From the NCBI GenBank assembly GCA_046703825.1, contig JBJKSO010000020.1:1-6989 (forward strand): a stretch of 6,989 nt of DNA, written 5' to 3'. This document shows, piece after piece, positions 1-6,832 of this stretch (its first letter is position 1; each line of letters opens with the position of its first letter). The DNA is from JBJKSO01 sp046703825 (GTDB taxonomy: Bacteria; Chloroflexota; Dormibacteria; Aeolococcales; Bog-877). The position numbers and the translations under genes were made by a program. The notes below the pieces were generated by a model, which was not told the DNA's origin, ran no database searches, and saw nothing but the letters and a program-made list of their open reading frames with translations.

Positions 1-2
1 CC

Positions 3-1592
3 GATGCCATCGCCCAGCAGGTGCAGCAGGTCACGGTTCCCGCCACCCGCGGACTGATCCTCGACGACACCGGCCAGGTGCTCGCCGGCAACCGAGCCGT
101 CTACGACGTCTACGCCGACCCCAACCAGATCCCCAGGTCGGGCCGGCTCGCCGAGGCCATGCGCCTGGCGCCGGTGCTGGGCCGGCCCGCCAACTCCATC
201 CAACACCTGCTCTCACAGCACCTGGACTTCGTCTACCTGGCGAAGGACCAGTCCCAGGCGGTCCGGGACCGCCTGTCCGCGATGAACCTGGTCGGGATCG
301 GCACCCTGGAGCACCAGCAGCGTTTCTACGGGCCCGGCCCCAACGCCAACACCAGTCTCGCCGCCAACGTGCTCGGGTTCGTCAACGCCAACGGTCTCGG
401 CCAGTACGGCCTTGAGGGCTACTACAACGCCGCGCTCACCGGGCATCCGGGCGCCGAATCCACGCTCACCGACCTTCAGGGCAACCAGGTGGTGCTGAGC
501 AACGAGCCCAACCAGCCGGCGGTCAACGGCCGCAACCTGCACACCAGCATCGACGCCACCGTGCAGTGGGCGGTGGAGCAGGACCTCGCCAACGAGGTGA
601 AAAAGGTGCACGGGAGCTCGGGGACCATGATCGTGATGAACTCCCACACGGGAGGCATCGTGGCCTGGGCCGACTATCCCAGCTACAACGCCAACGACTA
701 CTCCGCCTTCCCGGTGAGCGACTTTGCCGACCAGGGACTGGCCAACCTCTACGAACCGGGTTCGGTGATGAAGGTGGTCACCTTTGCCGGGGCGCTCCAG
801 CGCGGGGTGATCACCCCCCAGACCAAGCTCTTCGATCCGGGCTACATCACGGTTCAGGGCCAGACCATCCACGACTGGGACCTGTCCTACCAAGGCGTGA
901 TCACCACCACCTGGGTGCTGGAGGACTCGCTCAACGTCGGCGCCGTCCACATCGAGCAGAGCGAGGGCGCCAAGGCCTTCTACAGCAACCTGAGCGCCTT
1001 CGGCATCGGCAAGCCCACCGGCATCGACCTCAGCGGCGAGGCGAACCAGCCCCTGCCCCCGCTCGCGCAGATGCAGCCGCTGACCCTGGCCGAGGCCAGC
1101 TTCGGGCAGGCAGTGCTGACCACCCCGATCGGAATGCTGGCCGCCATCAACACCGTCGCCAACGACGGGGTCTGGGTGCAGCCGCACGTGGTCAGCGAGA
1201 TCACCGGTGGGGGCAAGGCGCCCACCTACGTCCATCCCAAGACCCGCCGACTGATCTCGGTGGCCACGGCCAAGACTTTGGCTCAGATGATGGTGGGGGT
1301 GGTGGACGCCCCCGGGGCCTCGGGTTTCGAGGCGCGTATCTGGCCCAGCTGGCGGGGGGAGATCGCGGGCAAGACCGGCACCGCCTCAGTGGCCCAGAAC
1401 GGGGCCTACGGCAACAACACCATCGACTCCTTCGCCGAGTTCTTCCCGGCCTCGGATCCCCAGTACACCACCCTCTGCGTGATCCGCGAGCCCCAGGTGG
1501 CCAACGTGCTCAAGGAGGGCGCCTACGATGCGGCGCCCACCACCAAGCTGGTCACCCAGGTGATGATCAACCGCTTCCACCTGCAACCCTAA
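3..1592 (+). CDS. ftsI: Class B penicillin-binding protein, septal D,D-transpeptidase (FtsI/PBP3 type), 5' partial
   Basis: This is a peptidoglycan transpeptidase that crosslinks stem peptides at the division septum, acting outside the membrane with FtsW. The frame is open to the window edge and codons before the GTG at 21 (DAIAQQ) fit the family, so the true start and the N-terminal membrane anchor lie upstream. Numbering residues from the GTG at 21, the class B motif RGLILDDTGQVLA is at about 10-22. A dimerisation-domain segment (VLGFVNANGLGQYGLEGYY) is near 115-135. The transpeptidase domain follows, with the catalytic SVMK at 248-251 (Ser codon 762-764), SLN at 303-305 and KTG at 451-453 (codon 1371). 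All active-site residues are present. The protein ends about 70 residues after KTG, so there is no PASTA domain. It is first in the visible operon, one base before mraY. FtsI is favoured over an elongation PBP2 or SpoVD by context and lack of PASTA. Confidence 0.93.
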   Translation, partial: DAIAQQVQQVTVPATRGLILDDTGQVLAGNRAVYDVYADPNQIPRSGRLAEAMRLAPVLGRPANSIQHLLSQHLDFVYLAKDQSQAVRDRLSAMNLVGIGTLEHQQRFYGPGPNANTSLAANVLGFVNANGLGQYGLEGYYNAALTGHPGAESTLTDLQGNQVVLSNEPNQPAVNGRNLHTSIDATVQWAVEQDLANEVKKVHGSSGTMIVMNSHTGGIVAWADYPSYNANDYSAFPVSDFADQGLANLYEPGSVMKVVTFAGALQRGVITPQTKLFDPGYITVQGQTIHDWDLSYQGVITTTWVLEDSLNVGAVHIEQSEGAKAFYSNLSAFGIGKPTGIDLSGEANQPLPPLAQMQPLTLAEASFGQAVLTTPIGMLAAINTVANDGVWVQPHVVSEITGGGKAPTYVHPKTRRLISVATAKTLAQMMVGVVDAPGASGFEARIWPSWRGEIAGKTGTASVAQNGAYGNNTIDSFAEFFPASDPQYTTLCVIREPQVANVLKEGAYDAAPTTKLVTQVMINRFHLQP

Positions 1593-1593
1593 G

Positions 1594-2565
1594 ATGCCGC
1601 GAGTGAGCTGGCTGGCGGCGGTGGGTAGCTTCGCGGCCGGTGCTCTGCTCTTTCCCCTCGCCATCGCCGGCCTGGGCCGGGCGGGCCTGCGCCAGGTGGA
1701 GCGGGAGGAGGGGCCGCGCTCCCACCTCGTCAAGTCGGGAACCCCGACCGCGGGCGGGGTCTTCTTCGTGCTGGTGGCGGTGGTCGCGTGGGCGGCGGCA
1801 ATCCGGGACGCCGCCGGCGGGATGGTGGTGGCGGCGGCGGTGCTGGGCATGCTGGTGGGTGTCGGCGACGACCTGCTCAAGGCGCGCACCGGCCAAGGAC
1901 TTCGGGTGCGCCCCAAGTTCATCCTGCTCGCGCTGTGCGCCGCGGTGCTGGCCCTCGGCATGCATGCCGCCGGACCGATTCCCCAGACGGTTCCGGTGGT
2001 CGGCCCCCGCGACCTGGGCGCGGCCTGGCTGGCGCTGGGCGCTTTTGCTGCACTGGCCGCTTCCAACGGTGTCAACCTCGCCGACGGCGTCGACGGGCTC
2101 AGCGCCGGCTGCGCCCTGCCCGCCTTCCTGGCCCTGGGGGCGATGGCGCAGCTCGAGCATCGTGGCCTGCTTGCGGCCACCTGCTGGTGCTTGGCGGCCG
2201 CGGTCCTCGCCTTCCTGCTCTACAACCGCCCCCGGGCCAGGGTGTTCATGGGCGACTCGGGAGCCTTGGCGCTGGGGCTGGCCCTCGCCGTGGCCGCAGC
2301 CGAGGTCGGGGGCTTGGTGCTGCTACCCCTGCTCGGCGCGGTCTTCCTGGCCGAGGCGCTCTCGGTGATCGCCCAGGTCTCCTTTTTCAAACTGACGGGC
2401 GGCCGGCGTCTGCTGCGGATGAGCCCGCTGCACCACCATTTCGAGCTCGGCGGGCTCGGCGAGTGGGCGGTCGACCTGCGCTTCTGGGCCGCCGCCTGGA
2501 CCTGCGCGGCGCTGGCGCTGGGGTGGGCGATCTGGTCCGGGTTGGCGCTGGGTGGACCGAGATGA
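1594..2565 (+). CDS. mraY: Phospho-N-acetylmuramoyl-pentapeptide transferase MraY
   Basis: This integral membrane enzyme transfers phospho-MurNAc-pentapeptide from UDP to undecaprenyl phosphate, giving lipid I on the cytoplasmic face. At 323 aa it matches the short Gram-positive-type MraY rather than the roughly 360-aa proteobacterial form. Visible motifs in order are the N-terminal GPRSHLVKSGTPTAGG (40-55, Ala where Met is usual), the Asp pair in GVGDDLLK (DD 92-93), NLADGVDGLS (161-170), NRPRARVFMGDSGALALG (211-228, Asp221) and the SPLHHHFEL signature (HHH 280-282). Hydrophobic helices fill the intervals. The ATG follows the ftsI stop by one base (TAAG-ATG) with no obvious Shine-Dalgarno sequence, suggesting translational coupling. 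The stop overlaps the ftsW start as ATGA. In many dcw clusters murF precedes and murD follows mraY; neither is here. Confidence 0.96.
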   Translation: MPRVSWLAAVGSFAAGALLFPLAIAGLGRAGLRQVEREEGPRSHLVKSGTPTAGGVFFVLVAVVAWAAAIRDAAGGMVVAAAVLGMLVGVGDDLLKARTGQGLRVRPKFILLALCAAVLALGMHAAGPIPQTVPVVGPRDLGAAWLALGAFAALAASNGVNLADGVDGLSAGCALPAFLALGAMAQLEHRGLLAATCWCLAAAVLAFLLYNRPRARVFMGDSGALALGLALAVAAAEVGGLVLLPLLGAVFLAEALSVIAQVSFFKLTGGRRLLRMSPLHHHFELGGLGEWAVDLRFWAAAWTCAALALGWAIWSGLALGGPR

Positions 2566-3821
2566 TCGCGCGGGTAGAGCGCTGGATCCCGGCGGGGGCG
2601 GCCGCTCGCACCCAGCAGGCGCAACCCGGCCGGCTGCACGCACCCGAGATCGATGTCTGGCTCCTGCTGGTAACCCTCTCCCTCTGTGGGGTGGGCTTGA
2701 TCATGGTCTACACCGCCAGCGAGGCGGTCGCCTACTCCTACTACGGCAACCCCGGCTACTTCTTCGAGCGGCAACTCCTCTGGCTGGCGCTGGGGCTGGT
2801 GGGGCTGTTCGTATGCAGCCGCATCGACTACCACCGCTGGCGCGATGTCTTTCCCTGGCTGGCGGCGGTGACGCTCGTACTGCTGGTGGCGGTGATGGTG
2901 CCCCACATCGGCGTGCAGATCCAGGGAGCGCAGCGCTGGATCCGCTTCGGGCCCCTGGAGGTCCAGCCCAGCGTGCTCGCCCAGTTCCTGGTGGCCGTGG
3001 GCGGGGCGGTGTGGCTGGAGCGCTGCGGGGGCCGCATCCACGACGTCTACGAGGGCATCATCCCCTACGGCTGGCGGTTGGTGGTGCTCGCCGCCCTGGT
3101 GATCGTGGAGAAGGACCTCGGCTCCACCCTGGTCCTTTGCATGGTGGGGCTGGGTCTGCTGCTCCTGGCCGGGGTCCGCGCCCGCCACCTGGTCAGCCTG
3201 GCGGTAGCGGGTCTTCTCGCCGGGCTGCTGCTGATCAAGGCCGAGCCCTATCGCAGCGCCCGCCTGATGAGCTTCCTGAATCCCTTCGCCCACAAGCTGG
3301 GGAGCGGCTTTCAGGCGGTGCAGGCGCTCTACGCGCTCGGTCTGGGCGGGGTGTTCGGCAGCGGGCTCAACAGCGCGGTGTCTCCGTCGCAGCTGCTGCC
3401 GGAGTCCAACAGCGACTTCATCTTCGCCATCATCGGCCAGGAGCTGGGCCTGATCGGGGCCCTGGTGGTGATCCTGCTCTTCCTGGCCTTCGCGTGGCGT
3501 GGGATCCTGGCGGCCCGCAACGCTCCCGATAGACTCGGTGTGCTGCTGGCCGGAGGCATCACCATTTGGTTGGTCGGCCAGGCGCTGATCAACATCGGCG
3601 GTGTCACCGACAGCATTCCCTCCACCGGAGTTCCACTGACATTCATCAGCTACGGCGGCTCGTCGCTGGCGATCTCGCTGGCGGCCACCGGGATCCTGCT
3701 CAATATTTCGGCCCGCCGCCGCCGAGAGGGAACTGGCTTTGAGGGTGCTGATAACCGGCGGCGGGACCGGCGGCCACTGCACCCCGGCGATCGCGGTCGC
3801 CGAGGCGCTCAGGCAGGCTGA
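2562..3821 (+). CDS. ftsW: SEDS-family septal peptidoglycan polymerase FtsW
   Basis: This is a SEDS glycosyltransferase that polymerises lipid II at the septum with its partner class B PBP. The 419-aa product has about ten hydrophobic helices from residue 31 to 381. Family landmarks are GAQRWIRFG (122-130), the QPS motif (135-137), KDLGSTLVL (184-192), PESNSDFIFAIIGQELG (280-296, Asp285 at the catalytic Asp position) and TGVPLTFISYGGSSLA (355-370). The usual QPSExxK reads QPSVLAQ (135-141), so both charged residues are lost, while Asp285 remains. DLG is preceded by Lys rather than the usual Pro. The ATG at 2562 is chosen because it overlaps the mraY stop (ATGA); open frame upstream is a shadow of mraY. 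The last 27 residues (393-419), rich in Arg, are encoded inside the start of murG. FtsW rather than RodA or SpoVE rests on dcw context. Confidence 0.93.
   Translation: MIARVERWIPAGAAARTQQAQPGRLHAPEIDVWLLLVTLSLCGVGLIMVYTASEAVAYSYYGNPGYFFERQLLWLALGLVGLFVCSRIDYHRWRDVFPWLAAVTLVLLVAVMVPHIGVQIQGAQRWIRFGPLEVQPSVLAQFLVAVGGAVWLERCGGRIHDVYEGIIPYGWRLVVLAALVIVEKDLGSTLVLCMVGLGLLLLAGVRARHLVSLAVAGLLAGLLLIKAEPYRSARLMSFLNPFAHKLGSGFQAVQALYALGLGGVFGSGLNSAVSPSQLLPESNSDFIFAIIGQELGLIGALVVILLFLAFAWRGILAARNAPDRLGVLLAGGITIWLVGQALINIGGVTDSIPSTGVPLTFISYGGSSLAISLAATGILLNISARRRREGTGFEGADNRRRDRRPLHPGDRGRRGAQAG
3724..3730 (+). promoter_or_regulatory. Ribosome binding site for murG, inside ftsW
   Basis: GAGAGGG lies 8 nt before the TTG at 3739, good Shine-Dalgarno spacing. 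It would be 14 nt from the next in-frame candidate, GTG 3745, so it favours TTG as the murG start. Either start leaves the GGGTGGH loop intact. Confidence 0.6.
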
Positions 3822-4836
3822 CGCCCAAGTCGCGATCACCTACGTCGGCCGGACGGGTGGCACCGAGTCGCGCCTGGTTTCCGCCGCTGGGCTTGAGTTC
3901 CAGGGGCTGGGCTTAGGACGGATCGGCTCGGCGCCGGTGAGCGCCAGCCTCCGTCTGATGCCCCGGCTGCCCCGGGCCTATCGCCAGGCGCGGCGGATTC
4001 TCATCGACTTCCAACCCGACGTGGTGCTGGCCACCGGCGGCTACGTTTGCCTGCCGGTGGTGCTGGCCGCCGCCCGGCGCGCCGTCCCGGTGGTTTTGCT
4101 GGAGCAGAATCGCATCCCCGGCCGGGCCATCCGCCGGCTCGCTTCCTACGCCGCAGTGGTGGCCACCTCCTTTCCCGAGACGGGCGCCCAGCTCCGAGCC
4201 AGACGGGTGGTCTGCACCGGTAACCCGGTCCGGCGGGCCTTCGTGGCGCTGGCCGGCCGGGGCACGGCCACCTCGGGTCACTGCCACCTGCTGGTGATGG
4301 GCGGCTCCCAGGGGGCGCGCCACCTCAACGAGGTGCTGGTGGCCGCTCTGCCGGGTCTGCTCGCCACCATCCCCGACCTCAGCGTCACCCACCTGACCGG
4401 CGCCGCCGACCACGAAAGGGTCCTGGCCTCGGTCCGCGCCCTGGCGCTTGAACAGAGCCCCCGCTACCAGGCGCTGCCCTTCGTCACCGACGTGGCGTCC
4501 CGGATCGCCGCCGCCGGACTGGTGCTGATGCGGTCGGGGGGCAGCTCGCTCGCGGAGGTCGCCTGCGTGGGTCGGCCGATGCTGCTGGTGCCCTACCCGC
4601 ACGCCAGCGGCCACCAGATGCGCAACGCCATGCCGTTCGTGGAGGCCGGTGCGGCGCGCCTGCTGCCAGATCAGAGCCTGCTCCCGGATACCCTGCGCCA
4701 GGCCGCCACCGACGTCCTGACCGGTCCCGCAGTTTGGTCGCGCATGGCCGCCGCGTCCGTCTCGCTCGGACGTCCGGCCGCGGCCGACCGGGTGGCGGGC
4801 CTGCTCGCCGAGCTGGCCTCGGCGCCGACCGGCTGA
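3739..4836 (+). CDS. murG: UDP-N-acetylglucosamine:lipid I N-acetylglucosaminyltransferase MurG
   Basis: This peripheral membrane GT-B glycosyltransferase adds GlcNAc to lipid I to give lipid II, the substrate of FtsW. At 365 aa it has normal family length. Motifs are the N-terminal GGGTGGH (7-13), TGGYVCLP (99-106), LEQNRIPG (121-128, Leu where His is common, a variant I believe occurs in other phyla), TGNPVRR (160-166), VMGGSQGARHLNE (186-198), and the donor-site region RSGGSSLAEV (265-274) followed by PYPHASGHQMRNA (285-297). All core loops are present, so an active enzyme is expected. The TTG start is supported by GAGAGGG 8 nt upstream and by the N-terminus MRVLITGGG. The gene begins 83 nt before the ftsW stop in the +1 frame and ends 8 nt before the next gene, so its translation is probably coupled to ftsW. 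Confidence 0.95.
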   Translation: MRVLITGGGTGGHCTPAIAVAEALRQADAQVAITYVGRTGGTESRLVSAAGLEFQGLGLGRIGSAPVSASLRLMPRLPRAYRQARRILIDFQPDVVLATGGYVCLPVVLAAARRAVPVVLLEQNRIPGRAIRRLASYAAVVATSFPETGAQLRARRVVCTGNPVRRAFVALAGRGTATSGHCHLLVMGGSQGARHLNEVLVAALPGLLATIPDLSVTHLTGAADHERVLASVRALALEQSPRYQALPFVTDVASRIAAAGLVLMRSGGSSLAEVACVGRPMLLVPYPHASGHQMRNAMPFVEAGAARLLPDQSLLPDTLRQAATDVLTGPAVWSRMAAASVSLGRPAAADRVAGLLAELASAPTG

Positions 4837-4839
4837 GGG
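4835..4839 (+). promoter_or_regulatory. Ribosome binding site for the Mur ligase gene
   Basis: GAGGG overlaps the murG stop codon and sits 5 nt before the ATG at 4845. This picks 4845 over upstream in-frame codons, which lie inside murG. Confidence 0.6.
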
Positions 4840-4844
4840 CCGGG

Positions 4845-6293
4845 ATGGCGGATTCCGCCTGGCCCGCGCCTCCGGCGCACCTCCACTTCCTGGGCATCTG
4901 CGGGTACGCGGTCTCCGGGCTGGCGGTCAGCTGCCGCGAGCTGGGCTACCGGGTGACCGGTGCCGACGAAGACGCCTATCCGCCCACCACCGAGATCCTG
5001 CGGCGAGCCGGGATCGCCTTTGCCGACCACCACGATCCGCAAAACCTGCTTCGCTGGGGCCGTCCGGCGCTGGTGGTGCTGGGCAATCAGGTCCAGGCGG
5101 AGAACCCCGAGCTGGTCGCCTGCCGCCGGCTCGGGCTCGCGGTGCAGAGCGAGGCGGCCGCCTATCGCGGGCTGACCGACGCCAAGACCCGGGTGGTGGT
5201 CTGCGGCACCCATGGCAAGACCACCACCGCCACGCTGCTGGCCTGGATGCTCGAGGGTGCTGGCCTGCACCCGGGATTCCGTCTCGGCGCCACCTCCCGC
5301 GACTTCGACCGCTCGGTCCGGCTGGGGGAGCCCAGCGGCGGCGGCCCCTTCGTCTTCGAGGGGGACGAGTACACCACCTCTGCCCTCGATTCCTCGGCAA
5401 AGTTCCTGCACTGGGACCCCGAGGTGGTGGCTCTACTCAACCTGGAGCTGGATCACCCCGACCTCTACCCGAGCCTCCAAGCCTACCTTCAGCCTTACCG
5501 CCAGCTGCTTGCCGCCATGCCCGCCCAGGGCCTGGTGCTGTACAGCGCGGACGACCCACTGGCCGCCCAGCTCGCGGCGCGCTCGCCGTCCCGGCGGGAG
5601 TCGTTCGGGTGGGGCAGTGGGGACTGGCAGGTGGGCGCCGGGGACGCACCTGCTCGCGGCTGGCAGCAGCTCGAGGTGCGCGGCCCAGGGCTGGGCCCCT
5701 TCGAGCTGAGCCTGCCCCTCTTCGGGCGCCACAACGCCGCCAACGCCTTGGCGGCACTGGCCACCGCCGTGCGGCTGGGCGCGGACCCGGAGTTGGCGGC
5801 CCGCTCCGCACGCAGCTACCGTGGGGCGGCCCGCCGGTTCGAGATTCTCGGCGAGGCTAGCGGGGTGACCGTGGTCGACGACTACGCGCACCACCCGACC
5901 AAGGTCAGGGCCACGGTGGAGGCGGCTCGGGCGCGCTTCGGCCCGCGGGTGCAGCTGGTGATGGTCCACGTGCCCCACACCTACTCCCGAACCCGCGCGC
6001 TCCTGCCCGCGTACCGGCATGCCTTCCAGGGACTGGATCTGCTGGTGCTGGGGCCGATCGAGCCGGCCCGGGAACGCCACCTCGCCGGTACGGTCTCCTC
6101 AGCAGACGTGGCCGCACAGGCCGAGGGGCCGGAGGTGATCCTGGTCGACTCCGCCCAGGCGGCGCTGACGGCCCTCGTGGACCGACTGGAGCCGCCGGCG
6201 GTGGTGCTGTGCAGCTCGGTCCGGGGCTTCGACGGCACTGCCCAGCGCCTGCTGGCGGCCCTGTCCGGGGGGGAGCCGGGAACCGGACGTTAG
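4845..6293 (+). CDS. murC: Mur ligase in the murC position: probable UDP-N-acetylmuramate--L-alanine ligase with Mpl-like N-terminal and central domains
   Basis: This is a cytoplasmic ATP-dependent amide ligase of 482 aa. The N-terminal UDP-binding part resembles Mpl, the tripeptide-recycling ligase: HFLGICGYAVSGLA (14-27), VTGADEDAYPP (37-47) and VVLGNQVQAENPE (77-89). The central domain has the P-loop GTHGKTTT (121-128), LHPGFRLGATSRDF (141-154), and EGDEY (172-176) followed by D182 and KFLH (186-189), an Mpl-type signature, then NLELDHPDLY (199-208) and FGRHNAANALAA (293-304). The C-terminal domain, which in this family selects the incoming amino acid or peptide, looks like MurC: RRFE (330-333), DDYAHHPT (345-352), VPHTYSRTRALL (376-387) and PARERHLAGTVSSADVA (407-423). 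I therefore infer L-Ala addition, not tripeptide ligation, but substrate is unproven. Position directly after murG is the usual murC place. ATG 4845 has GAGGG 5 nt upstream. Confidence 0.82.
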   Translation: MADSAWPAPPAHLHFLGICGYAVSGLAVSCRELGYRVTGADEDAYPPTTEILRRAGIAFADHHDPQNLLRWGRPALVVLGNQVQAENPELVACRRLGLAVQSEAAAYRGLTDAKTRVVVCGTHGKTTTATLLAWMLEGAGLHPGFRLGATSRDFDRSVRLGEPSGGGPFVFEGDEYTTSALDSSAKFLHWDPEVVALLNLELDHPDLYPSLQAYLQPYRQLLAAMPAQGLVLYSADDPLAAQLAARSPSRRESFGWGSGDWQVGAGDAPARGWQQLEVRGPGLGPFELSLPLFGRHNAANALAALATAVRLGADPELAARSARSYRGAARRFEILGEASGVTVVDDYAHHPTKVRATVEAARARFGPRVQLVMVHVPHTYSRTRALLPAYRHAFQGLDLLVLGPIEPARERHLAGTVSSADVAAQAEGPEVILVDSAQAALTALVDRLEPPAVVLCSSVRGFDGTAQRLLAALSGGEPGTGR

Positions 6294-6346
6294 CACTCTC
6301 TTAGCCATGAGCCCGCATGCTTCTTGCCGGAGCGAGGATCGCCAGT

Positions 6347-6354
6347 GGAGGAGG
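6347..6354 (+). promoter_or_regulatory. Strong Shine-Dalgarno sequence upstream of a small ORF
   Basis: GGAGGAGG lies 8 nt before the GTG at 6363, close to ideal for initiation. It is the best ribosome binding site I see in the window, yet it serves no recognised gene. In a GC-rich genome such a run can also occur by chance. Confidence 0.4.
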
Positions 6355-6362
6355 CCGGCAGA

Positions 6363-6512
6363 GTGGATAGGTTCAGGCTGCACCAGATCAAGGGCGCTGC
6401 CGGTCTGCTGCAGGTGGGCAAGCAGCGCCTGCGGGTGCTGAGAGCGTTGCTCCGGCCCCCGGCGCCGGCATCGGCTTGGGCACCGGTGCCCGCCCGGCGC
6501 CGCCGCGGCTGA
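6363..6512 (+). CDS. Possible small basic protein, 49 aa, unknown function
   Basis: I do not recognise this product. The GTG start has GGAGGAGG 8 nt upstream, and about 42 of 49 codons end in G or C, matching the real genes here. The first half is an amphipathic, Arg/Lys-rich helix-like segment (RFRLHQIKGAAGLL, then RLRVLRALLR at about 22-31). The second half is Pro/Ala-rich (RPPAPASAWAPVPA) and ends in RRRRG. There is no signal peptide or convincing membrane segment. It sits 69 nt after the Mur ligase gene on the same strand and could be the last gene of the operon. A longer form from TTG 6324 is in frame but lacks a ribosome binding site. A chance ORF in GC-rich spacer is a real alternative. 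Confidence 0.3.
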   Translation: MDRFRLHQIKGAAGLLQVGKQRLRVLRALLRPPAPASAWAPVPARRRRG

Positions 6513-6691
6513 GCTCTCGGTGCCACGCATCCGGCCACGACCTGACCTTCTGCACCCAAGAGGGCTTCGGGTGGGCCCCCTTTTTCCCCCCGGTGGCAGC
6601 CGGTGGGCACGCGCGCCGCGGACCAACCTTACCCCCAGGTAGGTCTGCACTGCCGCCCCGACGGCCGGGTGGGGCTGGGCTGGAGCCCACG

Positions 6692-6715
6692 CCCCGCCCG
6701 CTTGGGCGGGCGGGG
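6692..6715 (+). repeat. Perfect GC-rich hairpin, 10-bp stem with TTGG loop
   Basis: CCCCGCCCGC (6692-6701) pairs fully with GCGGGCGGGG (6706-6715) across a 4-nt TTGG loop. No T-tract follows on the plus strand, so it is not a textbook intrinsic terminator. It could stop or stabilise transcripts, or be the end hairpin of a lost or non-autonomous element. It is flanked by GGAGCCCAC before and ATGAAGCC after, a layout that recalls IS200/IS605 right ends, but no transposase or TnpB is visible. Confidence 0.6.
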
Positions 6716-6750
6716 ATGAAGCCATCGATCCGATCTCTCCAGGTCGCGGG

Positions 6751-6832
6751 GGCTTCCGGGCCAAACGCACACCAGTTCCGGCTTGCATTAGCGGTCTGGA
6801 AGCCTCAACGTTAGTGCCCTGCCGGAGGCTTC
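6751..6832 (+). promoter_or_regulatory. Competing inverted repeats upstream of the next gene (possible leader structure)
   Basis: GGCTTCC (6751-6757) can pair with GGAAGCC (6798-6804), while GAAGCCTC (6799-6806) can instead pair with GAGGCTTC (6825-6832) across an 18-nt loop. The two hairpins share the middle strand and exclude each other, the basic layout of a switch or attenuator. The second ends 50 nt before the ATG at 6883. No T-tract follows, so any effect would more likely be on translation or RNA stability. No known riboswitch class is recognised. Confidence 0.25.

Noticed and set aside
21..23. GTG at 21 as the true start of the PBP gene
   Set aside because: Coding sequence typical of the family continues upstream to the window edge, and a start here would remove the membrane anchor all class B PBPs need.
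6290..6298. TTAGCACTC, identical to the left half of the CIRCE (HrcA) operator
   Set aside because: The right half (GAGTGCTAA after 9 nt) is absent; the bases there read TGAGCCCGC. It also overlaps the Mur ligase stop codon with no heat-shock gene next to it.
6558..6585. Intrinsic terminator at the T5 run
   Set aside because: The only stem I can draw (AAGAGGG with CCCTTTT, one G-T pair, 13-nt loop) uses up the T residues, and C follows, so there is no free U-tract.
6783..6813. TTGCAT as a -35 box for the gene at 6883
   Set aside because: No acceptable -10 box lies 16-18 nt downstream (the bases are CAACGT or similar), so a sigma-70-type promoter is not supported.
6476..6814. Plus-strand ORF of 112 codons in the spacer
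   Set aside because: It has no ribosome binding site at its start, a Pro/Gly/Arg-rich composition set by GC content, overlap with the better-supported small ORF, and it reads straight through the hairpin. No motif recognised.
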